From Pocillopora verrucosa (taxonomy: Eukaryota; Cnidaria; Anthozoa; Scleractinia; Pocilloporidae): DNA of 64,000 nt. Each line of letters starts with the position of its first letter. The stretch's first letter is position 1. The position numbers were made by a program, and so were the translations under genes. The stretch lies in the NCBI RefSeq assembly GCF_036669915.1, contig NC_089313.1:12158011-12222010 (forward strand). Reading direction: 5' to 3'. Shown here piece by piece: positions 54,795-64,000 of the stretch. Under the pieces are notes generated by a model. That model saw only the letters and a list, made by a program, of their open reading frames with translations, made no database searches and was not told the DNA's origin.

Positions 54795-57700
54795 ATGCAT
54801 TTTTCTAGTTTATCGAATGCTTTGAATGAAGACATCAGTTACAAAATGAACAAAAACAACTCAGGTGACAAAGAGTCTGTGAGGAAATCCTGTTCTGCGA
54901 GAATATTTGATGAGGAAGTCAATGTCACAAATCGTTCTGCTGAGAATTATCATGAGCCTTTAGAGGCCTCACATGGGGCACGGATCATGGCTAATGAGGT
55001 GGGCGTTTCTCATCATTACACTTCTTTTTTCTTTCCTTAAAAAGTAGGTTTAGTTATTGTAAAAGTTACAATTTGTTATCCGAAGGGGCAAGGAAAAAGG
55101 AAGTTCAAGTGATTTTAAAGGCGAACGCGCAAAACTACCTGATTCAATATATAAGCTTTGAAAATAGGTCGTAATTAGTTCCGATTTGACTTGTAAAACG
55201 GTTCCCTCCAAAATTAGCTCAATTTTAAGTCCGTCCAACATTGGAGAAACATTCAACGCAACTAGAACTTTTCTGCATTAAAGGCGTTCAGGTAACTGAG
55301 TTTGAACATTTTTTTCTTCGTGGAGAGGTGAAAAAGCGCGCGCAAATGAAATTTTTAGATTATGACGCCACTCTTCGACATTCCACCATCTTCAAGCTGG
55401 ATAAAAAAGTTGATAGTGCTTTGTATCCCAGCTTTTTTGCTCTCTTCTAATTTCATTAATTAAGAAATCAATATGTTGGCAAATTTTTTTTTCAGTCTGC
55501 GAGAGAAAAGGAACAACTAACACAGAAGATCATCTACCTTGAAACAGAGATTAACGGTTAGTTTTATGTGGTCACGCATGCATGAAAAGAAAAGTGCGCG
55601 CGGATTACAAGGAGTTACCGATGCTCCACTGATAATAAGTCGTTTACCCCCTCCCCCCTCCCTACTGCTTCTCGTTCCGTCATAAATAGTTCCGTTTTTT
55701 GTGTTTTCCCAGTTTACATTATCACTCAAACCTTGAATTTGTTCAATCCAATATTCTAAGTACTTAAAATATTCATTTGTTTTTTAACAGCTAAAGAGAA
55801 GGAGATCGCCTTTCTTAAACAAACTCTCTTTGGGACAGACAAAGACATTGCTGATCTCAAAGGAAAACTGTCCCAGCTAAAACAAACTGTGCAAAGAACT
55901 CAATCTGATTTTGTTAAGCAAATGGCATCAATAGACAAAAAGCTACAGGAGGCAAGGAAGAACATTGCCGAGCTCGAGGGGGGCTTTAATTTTACTATCC
56001 AGAAGAATAAAACGGAAGTAGAAGAGTCCCGGAGTAAACCACAAATATTTAATGGTGAGTATGTAAATTGGGATGGCGTCGCATCAACTGAGTGGTGACA
56101 ACGCGGTTGATACGACTGCCTTGTTTTTTATGAACTCATTTTGTGTTCCAGGGAAGCGTTATGGGACGTAGTTGGAGAGGAAAGAGGGGTCTGCATCATC
56201 TTTTACTAAAAATAAATATTTTTATTTCATTAACTGTTCTTCCATGCACTTTTATTTTTATTTCTGCTACTTTTTTTTTTTTTTTTCTAAACTAGGCAAA
56301 GCTTACTTTGACCTTCAACAATCATGGTTTGACACTCCATCCAACAACGGTGGATGTTTCAAAGTTGAAAACTTTCCAGTTAGCGCAAAAGATCTTGAAA
56401 CCATAAGGAATGTTAAATCCTCTTCAAGGGCCTTCACTGAGCAAGCTAAAGGTATGAAGAAGGAAACTTGTAAATTACCATTCCTTTACAGTGCACACCT
56501 GCGCGAAAGCAGTGTAGTCTTACGAGTCACAAAACAGTTAGATACTCAGAACTGATAGCATGTTCTTCCATATATCAGCTTTGATTTTTTAATCATCTTT
56601 CATCTAGGCAAAGATTATTTTGACCTTCAACCGTCATGGTTTGACACTTTATCAAAAAACGTTGGATGTCTTCAAGTTGAAAACGTTCCACTTAAGGCAA
56701 AAGATCTTGAAGCCAGGAAGAAAGGTATGTAGATGGAAACTTTAAAATACGATTCTACAAAGGTGATAGTCCACATCTGTGCGAAGTAGTGTCTTCTGAG
56801 CGTGAAGAACCTATTAAGCTAATTAGAATTGTCAATGTACCCTTCAGCTTTAGTACTTTTGCAATGTACTCGCCTGACTCAAATTCAGTGAGCAACTTCA
56901 TGAGGTGTTACATCATACAAAAATAACACAGATTCCTCTGGTATTATGGTGAACTTATTTTCCAAGAAAGCTAAAGGGGTAAAAACGAACACATATCCCT
57001 GCTTCCAACTTTGTTCAAGCTCAGACTGTGATGATTTCTGCTGCATTCAAGACTCATGCCTTACCCACCCAGATCAATCATTTTTCAGAGGAGGTAGCTT
57101 TAATTGAAGAGTTAGCTTGTTCTTTTATCGAGTGCTCAAGGTCACGGTTTTTGCGGCGGTTTAGAAAAAGTGTTTCGCTGAAATTAATTCACTTTTGGTT
57201 CGGTAAGCTAAAATCTTAGGTATCTTTATGTGGAAACGAAATTCTCTACATTGCAATCAAAAAACAGAACTTAATTTATCTTTTATCTAGGCAAAGATTA
57301 TTTTGACCTTCAACCGTCATGGTTTGACACTCTATCCCAAAACACTGGATGTCTTCAAGTTGAAAACGTTCCAGTTAAAGGAAAAGATCTTGAAGCCATG
57401 AAGAATGTTAAATCAAATTCAAAGGCCCCCACAGCTGAGCCAGCTAAAGGTATGAAGATGTAAAATTGTAAAATACCATTCTATATAAGTAATAGTCCAC
57501 ATCTATACAAAGTAGTGTATTCTGAAAGTAACAAACCCGTCTGGTATTAAGGTGAACTTCTTTTCCAAGATAGCTAGAGGCGTTACAAAACGAACACACA
57601 TCCCTGCTTCCAACTTTGTTTAAGCTCAAACTATGACGATTTCTTCTGCATTAAAGACTAAGACTCGTGACTTATCCAGTCATATCAGCCCTTTTTCGGA

Positions 57701-58531
57701 GGAGGTAATTTAATTAAAAAGAGTCAGCTTGCTTCCTTGCTCAAGATCACGGTTTATGCGGCGGTTTAGAAAAGTGTCTCGCTCAATTTAACTCACTATG
57801 GTTTGGTAAGCTAAAAATCCCAGGTATCTTTATGCTTAAACGAAATTCTCAGCATTGCCATCATAACTAAAACAAAAATTGATTTATCTTTTATCTAGGC
57901 AAAGATTATTTTGACCTTCAACCATCATGGTTTGACACTCTATTGGGAAACGCTGGATGTCTTGAAGTTACAAACGTTCCAGTCAAAGCGAATGATCTTG
58001 AGGCCATGAAGAATGTCAGATCAAATTTAAAGGCCTGCACTGAGCTAGCTAAAGGTATGAATAAGAAAACTTGTGAAATACGATTGCACATATTTAGTTT
58101 TAGTGACGAACCAGTTAGACAATTAGAACTGTCAATGTACCTCTCAGCTTTGGTACTTCCTCGCCCATTCTTTTTTTAACTGTCTGGGGAGTCCATATTC
58201 TTACCATCACCCATTAGATCCTGTTTTGGCAAGCACTGTTTCCAATGGGAAAAAAATAGTAACCTGTAAAATGCCTGTTATAAGCTCCCTGAGTTCAAAC
58301 ATTGTCGTAAGACCTCGTAAGGTGTTGGCCAGTAAGACAATATACGGAAGTAGGTGTAGTGCTGTTCAGTAAATCAAATGCCAAAAATAAACCTGTCAAT
58401 AATTAGCATTGTGTTAACTGTAGTACTACCTTTTCTTTCGTTTGACTTAAAATCGTAACATTCACTCGGATTCTCTTTTTTATTCAACAGATCATCGTCA
58501 ATGTGGGCGACACAGTCTTTTATCTTTTTAA
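54795..58531 (+). CDS. Unrecognised coiled-coil protein with four SWFD repeats
   Basis: I do not recognise this family. Exons: 54795-54998, 55496-55556, 55791-56054, 56296-56451, 56608-56724, 57291-57449, 57899-58054, 58491-58531; all GT-AG; frame kept; 385 residues. An in-frame TGA at 54786 supports the start, and AATAAA follows at 58615. Residues 1-68 are polar. Residues about 69-160 are heptad-rich and charged, a likely coiled coil. Residues 177-372 are four tandem repeats of 39-53 residues, one per exon, each beginning GK(A/D)YFDLQ(P/Q)SWFDT and carrying one conserved GC then (V/F)PV or VPL and (K/N)DLE. The tail is 13 residues. There is no signal peptide or membrane segment. It may be a cytoplasmic scaffold; function is unknown. 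Introns between repeats are also duplicated. Confidence 0.8.
56296..58054 (+). repeat. Tandem exon duplication: four SWFD-repeat exons
   Basis: The exons start at 56296, 56608, 57291 and 57899. Each begins with the same GCAAAG(A/C)TTA...TTTGACCTTCAA word after a TAG acceptor, and each ends at AAAG|GTATG. The 566- and 449-base introns after exons 5 and 6 also share long blocks (TGCGGCGGTTTAGAAAA, GGTAAGCTAAAA, CAGGTATCTTTATG or similar). The unit of duplication was therefore genomic, about 600-680 bases. Confidence 0.9.
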
Positions 58532-58614
58532 TTGTTCAATAACTTCAAAGCTGGGCGTCGTTTGTTACTTTGAGTTCGTTATATTTCATTGTCTTTTGAA
58601 AACTTTTGTAAGAA

Positions 58615-58620
58615 AATAAA
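58615..58620 (+). terminator. Poly(A) signal, SWFD-repeat gene
   Basis: AATAAA 84 bases after the stop codon. Confidence 0.6.
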
Positions 58621-59324
58621 TCAAACAACTATGTGTAAAGGTATAAAGATTTCAATTTTCAGAACATCATTTCTTAAAGCTTTTGTAAATATGTATGTAG
58701 CATTGTCATATTTGATAATTATTTGGTGAGTGCTAACCAAATTTGTCAAAGTTGTTTGTCTCGTTTTTATTCAAATAAACATGAGATGCAAATGAGGTGA
58801 ATAGTTTCGAAGATAATATCAATTTGAAAAAGTATGCCGGGATATGTTTGCATTATGATAGGTACCGGCAAACTGTTGGGCAAACTTCTTGCTGATGGAG
58901 ATAATCTCAGCTAGATAATCTCAGCTATGTGATTGAAGCGACTGAAAACAAAAAGAATACAGAGCACGCTGAATATCAACACTTTTTCCTCCAATTAGAC
59001 ACTGAAATGAGAGCATAACTTAGCATGACTATTGCTAGCTAGAGCCTTACCTTGCATGAAGTGGTTTGGTCCTCTGAGTTCGGCAATTTTTACTCCAATA
59101 ACAATCAGCACGTCTATACACTGTCGCTGTGGTGAGGAAGGACATGCGCACAAAGGGTTACCTTTAGGGTTGACATAATGTCCTCGTCTGTAATCAAATC
59201 GATATCAAATTCTAGAACGTAATTGGTTTTCAGCACCAACTGGATAGCTAGCGTATCATGATTGTACTTCGACGATGTATCAAAGCAATAGTATTTACCT
59301 TTAAAGTTGGGTGTCGAAAGTAAT

Positions 59325-59545
59325 TCGACATCGCTTTGTGATTGGTCCTGAGAACTGTCACCATTCTCTCGACCAATCAGACGCAAAACTAAAACCAATC
59401 ACGAAATGGTCGTCCGCGTTTTCCCCGCCCTTCAGGCCGTTTGATTGCTTTTATTTTAAGTTTTCATTGGCTCTTAAAGGTTTTCTCCTTTCGTCTGATT
59501 GGCCGCCTGGATAACTTTGGTTTTGGTTTCACGACTTTCCATTGC
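59325..59545. repeat. Dispersed repeat, family R3-like
   Basis: Alternating GATTGG and CCAATC words with TTTTCCCCGCCC, ending in a TTTGGTTTTGGTTTCACGAC-type tract. It resembles a repeat widespread in anthozoan genomes (recalled, not checked). Confidence 0.45.
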
Positions 59546-60189
59546 AAAGCGCTCTAAATAGCATGTTATGTGACAGTGACTATGTTTTCACTTATGAATA
59601 CGTTTAACCAATGGGTATCTTGTGTCTGTAATTTTGTCCTAGTTTTGTTAAGTTGGTGACCGAAATTTGAGTCTACCAATCCTGCCAGCATGTAATCATT
59701 AAAGTGATGAAAAAAATCAGAATCTTGAAATACTTGCCAGGTAGCTGATCCCTTGGCATATCACGACGAAACTAATACGCTAGCTCCTTGCAATTCAGCA
59801 ATGCACATCAGTAACAAAGCACACTTTCCGAGCTGATATCATGGCTTGCTGCATCTACGGGAGAAAATAACCAGGAATGCTTTAGTTTTCACTTGTGTTG
59901 AGGTTTAATTTAAGTTGACTTCTTATTACTTGGGAAAACAAGCAAATGTGACAAGCATCATAACTCAACTGGGAGTGGTTGCATTTTACTAAAGGATGAC
60001 CTATATCAGAGAAGCCGGAGAATATTCGATAAACATTCAATACTTTTTGATAGCAAATGCAGTAATGCTACGGTAGCAAACATAACTACGCCCTATATGT
60101 GGTATCTGGCCTCATAACTTGGTGAAAGGTGACTTAAAAAAATAAAAAAATAATCCATTGGATACAAAGTTTGTTTACTCAAATAGCAG

Positions 60190-60262
60190 CGACCCCGCCA
60201 GGATTTGAACCTGGAATCTCCAGATTCGTAGTCAGATGCCTTATCCGTTGGGCCAGGGGGCC
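60190..60262 (-). tRNA. tRNA-Arg-like gene (anticodon ACG), possibly a pseudogene
   Basis: Diverged duplicate of the tRNA at 53638-53710, same length and strand. The loop is CTACGAA, so the anticodon has changed from TCG to ACG, itself a normal arginine anticodon. Two stems are damaged: pair 7-66 is C-C (acceptor GGCCCCC against CGGGGTC) and the anticodon stem has a T-T mismatch (TCTGA/TCTGG). The T arm is intact (TTCAAAT loop). It could be a working ACG gene with weak stems or a decaying copy. Confidence 0.7.
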
Positions 60263-60289
60263 TTTCTTAGACGTGGTCAAAGCGTGGAA

Positions 60290-60770
60290 AAGGCGTGAAT
60301 TACACTCAAAAATGAAAAAATGAAATCTATTCCAAACAACTCATTCATTAAACTCTTATTCCTTATGCTTCCGCTGTTGAAGTTGTTTGTAAACAGGGCC
60401 TGAGAAATAAAATATTTATACTTGTCGTCCTGGTTGTTTCTCTTTCTTTTTCTACCAGATTTTCTCTTCAGTTTAATGTTGCAAAATTCTAAGATAAACC
60501 TGGATGTCTTTCCCGATGGAATATGTGAGAATATATGTCTCCTTCATTTTCCTTTCATCATCCTCCATGATCACAGTGGTAGTATCTTAAACCAGTTTCC
60601 ATGGTAGATGTGGGAAGATTTCCGTTGGGGGTTGTATTTCACCAAAGGATGACGTATATCGTATATTAGAGAGGCCGGAGCCTATCAGAATGAGAAAATA
60701 TATAATTTGTTTGAAAAGCACGTGTAATAATGCTCCGCTACCAAATATGACTTGATTTCTAATCTAGGTC
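60290..60770. repeat. Segmental duplicate of 52950-53560
   Basis: Shares GAGAAATAAAATATTTATA, TTTCTACCAGATTTTCTCT, CCATGGTAGATG and TTTGTTTGAAAAGCACGTGTA in the same order as copy 1, with small gaps. The order relative to the tRNA is reversed compared with copy 1, which implies a tandem arrangement or a later rearrangement. Confidence 0.75.
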
Positions 60771-61110
60771 TCCACAATGCTCTGGAAACTTTTAACAAGT
60801 ACGAGTGGTTTTAATGCCATTTAAATACTGTACATAAAGGTTATGTGATGTGCGATTTTTTTCTCTTAATGGTTAGTTTGTCATAAAGTTCAAATGGGGA
60901 GCTTACGGACTTCGAACTTTAAACGTTTTGATCGCAAAGACACAAGCTCTGACATGTTTGGTGCTAGTAAACAATTTCTCTGAATTTCTGTTCTCGTCAA
61001 CAAATTTATATCACTACAAAGAAGTATCTGTATTTTGCATTGCATTCATCGTCTACTTACACATCAATTTGCGCTCCCGATGTATGACCTTGTGTCATCA
61101 ACGTGCAGCC
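60771..61110 (+). pseudogene. WASHC5: WASHC5 3' fragment pseudogene
   Basis: The end of exon 27 (CTCCACAATGCTCTGGAAAC..., donor GT retained) is followed by shortened intron 27. Exon 28 is missing. The start of exon 29 appears at about 61003 (TTTATATCACTACAAAGAAG), but its acceptor AG has become AA. Sequence like intron 31 (50869-50935) follows. The terminal exon is absent and a transposon complex starts at 61129. It cannot encode a WASHC5 C-terminus. Confidence 0.85.
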
Positions 61111-61128
61111 CCCACCCTCACCCCCTAA

Positions 61129-62295
61129 GGGCGTGAAATTGTGCCTAATACAGGCGCCAATGCGACTAAATTTTTCACTTTAGCAACCAAATCCTGAAGA
61201 TTAGTCGCCAAATTGGCGCCGCCGGATTAGATTGTTTCATCATAACCCTGCCAAGAGATATATTGAATTAAAAAGATTTGCAAAGATACAGATAAATCCG
61301 CGGCAAACTTCCTCGTTAATTTTGTTTCCAGTGGCAGCACATGCACCTCGATCGATAACTAGACACCATCTTGAATTTAGATGAGCTTGAACGTTGTATT
61401 TCATCCATCCTAGTGTCCACTTTGTAGCACGTTAAAGATCCTTTCCCTAACTTAGGGCCTGTATACATGGAGGTGGGGAATCCCAGGTAGGTGAGGTAAC
61501 CCGCCTGTCCATACAATTTCTTATTTTATTTTGATCACGTTTACATGATAGGTGGGGTGACCCGCCTAGGCGGGTTGCCCGGTTTGTCAGGTAGGGTAAA
61601 CCTGTCAGCCGGGGTGACAATTTGCCATGTAAACGTGTCAAGGTGGGGTAACCCGCCTAGCCGGGGTCGCATTCATGGTAAAAAGCTCAAAAGCGAAACA
61701 TGTATGTTTTAAAACTTTGTATATTTCCTAGCTGTCTCATGACAGAAATCACCAGAAACCGCAACGGACACACAAAGAGTGTAAAATGTTCACATTTCGC
61801 AATATTTAACGTTGTAAATCGACCATAATTGGTTTCCCAAACTATTCTGTATAACGTATTAAGTCAAGGGTTTCTCGCAAAACCAAACACCGCGTAACAC
61901 AACTCGTGACGCTTTCATAAATAAATACATGTGTCCGAGAATCAATCTTTCGTCTTTTTCGAGATGTGAGCTTGGGACGCCTCTACTCAAACTCCTTAAT
62001 TGCAAGCGCAACAACAACCTCAAGAAACCTCACCCCAGCACCCCGGGGTTGTAAGATTGCATGTAAACGCGTTTTATTTTTCGACCACGGCTAGGCGGGT
62101 TACCTCACCTACCTGGGGTCCCCTACCTCCATGTGAACAGGCCCTTAATTTTGGAGGGTCTATCTAAAAAGCTGACAGCGTAACAAAAGGTTTTGTTTGT
62201 CTTTGAAAAAGGCGATCAACTTTTTTTTGAATTGGCTACCACTTTGAAGAATTTAGGAGCCAAGTGGCTATCTGAAAAAAATTAATTTCACGCCC
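61129..62295. mobile_element. Outer DNA transposon (hAT-like ends), interrupted
   Basis: The left end GGGCGTGAAATTGTGCC and the right end AATTTCACGCCC form inverted termini, with about 90 further bases of diverged inverted similarity. It is split by the Harbinger-like element inside. No open transposase was recognised and no clear target duplication was found, so the superfamily call is tentative. Confidence 0.55.
61455..62144. mobile_element. Harbinger-like non-autonomous element, complete
   Basis: About 690 bases with roughly 50-base terminal inverted repeats: left GGGCCTGTATACATGGAGGT, right ACCTCCATGTGAACAGGCCC. It is flanked by TTA on both sides, the 3-base target expected for PIF/Harbinger elements. 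The interior has several GGGGTAACCCGCC-type words in both orientations. No transposase; a MITE nested in the outer element. Confidence 0.8.
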
Positions 62296-62296
62296 T

Positions 62297-63425
62297 GCAG
62301 TTAGGAGTGAAACGCCGAAGAAGGTGTCGATTAAAAAATGAATTTATGTTTTAGTTAGAATTTTGCAAAAGACTGGATGTGTTTACCGTCCCTTACCGCA
62401 TTGAGTTTCAAATGGAAACTGAAATCATTTGCCACATCGGTTCTGTTCTCAGACCATGCAAACTTTGGTTATTTCACGTTGTGGTCATACAGAGGACGGC
62501 TTAGAAATGTACAAAGTTCTAAAATGCACGCGCTAAGCTATTGTTTTGCCCGTTTAATTTTTTGTATTGCCACGTCCTCGTAGCCCTCTTAGTTTGCTTG
62601 AGGTTCCTAAATACACTGTAAGTTTATTAGGTAACTTAACGTATCAATCAACAGTTAAACTATAAAACTTTTGGGAATTTGTATTGTTATTCAGGTTTGA
62701 TTTTTTTTTAAATTGAAGAGGTAGCTATGTGTTAAATCAAAACTCCGTAAAAATCTACAAACGAACGGAAAATATTTTTTCAAAGAGATTTATCACTACT
62801 CGGAGGGAAAATTTTGAATTTTTTGTGACTCAGGTCGTTGAAAATATTGTACAATAAGAACAACAACTCGTATGAAACTGTGGCGGTGAAGCTGATGATA
62901 CATATATTGGAGACATTATGTATTGGAGAATTTCGCATGTTATCGTATCGTGATACAGTTTAGATATTGAACGTTTGGAAATTATTATTTTTACTCCGGT
63001 TCAATTTCAGTAAGAAGCAAGAGATTACAAACTATTTATAATCTCTTGGTAAATAGATATTGCAAATATATTCAACTATTTGTCCATAGACGTCTTGCCC
63101 AAACGCCATCTTTTCCAGGACGAGAAGCGATTTAACCCTGTACCCAAAAATTATCGCCAAGAAATTGCACCGATAGCTCACGGGTACCTTTGTCAGTTGC
63201 CTTGATCGCCAAAATTTTCCAGAACTCCGAGTGATCCGAGCTCTGGTGAATCACACCTTTTACAACCTGAGGTGCTTCTTGCCAGGATCTACTGCATTCA
63301 ATGCAACGTTCCCTTGCGTAAACAAATAACTCAAAAGATTCTATTCCAAATGCAAGATTTTCATCACTCCAGCCTCTCCGTCCTGTCAGCTCTCTCAGAA
63401 ACATGAGATTTGAACCAAAAATCTT
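62297..63425. repeat. Segmental duplicate of 51514-52860
   Basis: A high-similarity copy of WASHC5 downstream DNA starting GCAGTTAG and ending TTTGAACCAAAAATCTT. It lacks the 330-base palindromic insertion of copy 1 and carries about 75 bases near 63117-63191 that copy 1 lacks. Confidence 0.88.
63132..63404 (-). CDS. Unrecognised open frame conserved in the duplicate
   Basis: A 90-codon minus-strand frame beginning MFLRELTGRRGW and ending LGDNFWVQG, not recognised. Its composition is protein-like (aromatics, WSDENLAFGIESFELF, EAPQVVKG). The matching stretch in copy 1 (52600-52850) encodes a related sequence but has a stop in the equivalent of SFELF and lacks the last part. It could be an exon of a minus-strand gene continuing from beyond 63.6 kb, with acceptor CTTAAG near 63425, or a fragment of a repeat. 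Confidence 0.35.
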   Translation of the reverse strand: MFLRELTGRRGWSDENLAFGIESFELFVYARERCIECSRSWQEAPQVVKGVIHQSSDHSEFWKILAIKATDKGTRELSVQFLGDNFWVQG

Positions 63426-63628
63426 AAGAGCGCTTGTCTATCGTACTTATTAGGGGTGTTTTTCTTTCCAATAAAATTGCAAGAAATACCCTAATAGCAT
63501 GAAAGAGAACCTTTTGTACATTTTTACAACACCATGCTACAAAACGCAGTGGTGGGAATGTGTGGCTTATGTGAGGCTGGGGGTGCTCCGTGGCCAATAG
63601 GTGGGGCTTGCATAAGGAATTGGTACTG

Positions 63629-63877
63629 TTAACCACTGTTAACAGACCCAATTACCGTTTGAAACCTTAAACCACAGAGGGGCCGACATATGTGCGCTCG
63701 GCACAAAATAAGGTCGACCTCATCTTCAGGACCGATAAATTTGAAAGCCGACTCGTGACTTGCGATATTCTTGGTGCATGAAAGTAAAGGAACAATTTCC
63801 GTTTCACGCATTCGATCTCTAGTGTTGTAACCACAAACTCCGCCAATAAGCGACTTGAACGAACAACAACCTTCCAT
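63629..63877 (-). CDS. Possible first exon of a minus-strand gene
   Basis: An 82-codon frame starting [16 protein letters not shown], cysteine-rich, with candidate donors inside (for example after FKFIGPEDE at GTCGAC, phase 0, which would fit the frame at 63132-63404). Not recognised. The window ends 123 bases upstream, so a promoter cannot be judged. Confidence 0.25.
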   Translation of the reverse strand: MEGCCSFKSLIGGVCGYNTRDRMRETEIVPLLSCTKNIASHESAFKFIGPEDEVDLILCRAHICRPLCGLRFQTVIGSVNSG

Positions 63878-64000
63878 TTTTTATGTAACAAAGTTGACAG
63901 TGTAAGTTCGTGTATATGTGAAAAACAGTCCGAAACCCCGCCTCTCAGCGAGCAATGGGCTTCGTGTAATTACCATAAACCAGGTTTTGTTTACTTAGGC

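Larger units (their letters stand above)
58532..60189. other. 3' flank of the SWFD-repeat gene and intergenic
   Basis: AATAAA at 58615 probably ends the SWFD gene. A GATTGGTT-rich dispersed repeat lies at 59325-59545. From about 59985 the sequence matches the tRNA-flanking DNA of 53427-53637. No other gene was recognised. Confidence 0.55.

Noticed and set aside
61316..61641. Minus-strand frames in the transposon complex
   Set aside because: They lie in non-coding MITE sequence made of inverted repeats; no transposase motif.

Overview
The window is nuclear DNA of an animal. It has split genes with GT-AG introns, AATAAA signals, many short inverted-repeat elements and animal gene families. AT-rich introns, compact exons and the type of dispersed repeats suggest a cnidarian, probably an anthozoan such as a stony coral. 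The species call is inference; the gene models are read from the sequence.

Layout. Bases 1-6100 hold no recognised gene, only a weak candidate small membrane-protein gene behind a TATA/initiator pair (3684-4084). From 6283 to 25221 there are three tandem plus-strand aquaporin genes. All have the same four-exon plan and splice phases (1,0,0), but each has a different predicted selectivity filter: F/H/C/R, H/L/A/R and A/H/C/R. Next, on the minus strand (33084-26332), is a nine-exon HAUS7 (augmin subunit) gene that no long ORF reveals. It lies head to head with WASHC5 (strumpellin, WASH complex), which runs from 33157 to 51236 in 32 exons and encodes a complete 1158-residue protein. The two start codons are only 72 bases apart, and a YY1-type motif overlaps the HAUS7 start, so this is a candidate bidirectional promoter.

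From 51 kb onward the DNA is accessory in character. A minus-strand tRNA-Arg(UCG) at 53638-53710 is followed by an unrecognised eight-exon gene (54795-58531; 385 residues). That gene has a coiled-coil N-terminal half and four tandem copies of an SWFD-containing repeat, each on one symmetric phase-1 exon. From about 59.9 to 63.4 kb there is a decayed, rearranged duplicate of the WASHC5 3' region and its flank. It carries exon 27 and exon 29 remnants, a second tRNA-Arg copy with anticodon ACG and stem mismatches, and a nested pair of DNA transposons where the terminal WASHC5 exon should be.

How the genes relate: the aquaporins are a lineage-expanded channel cluster. HAUS7 (spindle microtubule nucleation) and WASHC5 (endosomal actin) may share a promoter but are not known to act in one pathway. 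The strongest candidates for something undescribed are the SWFD-repeat gene and the unusual filter of the second aquaporin.
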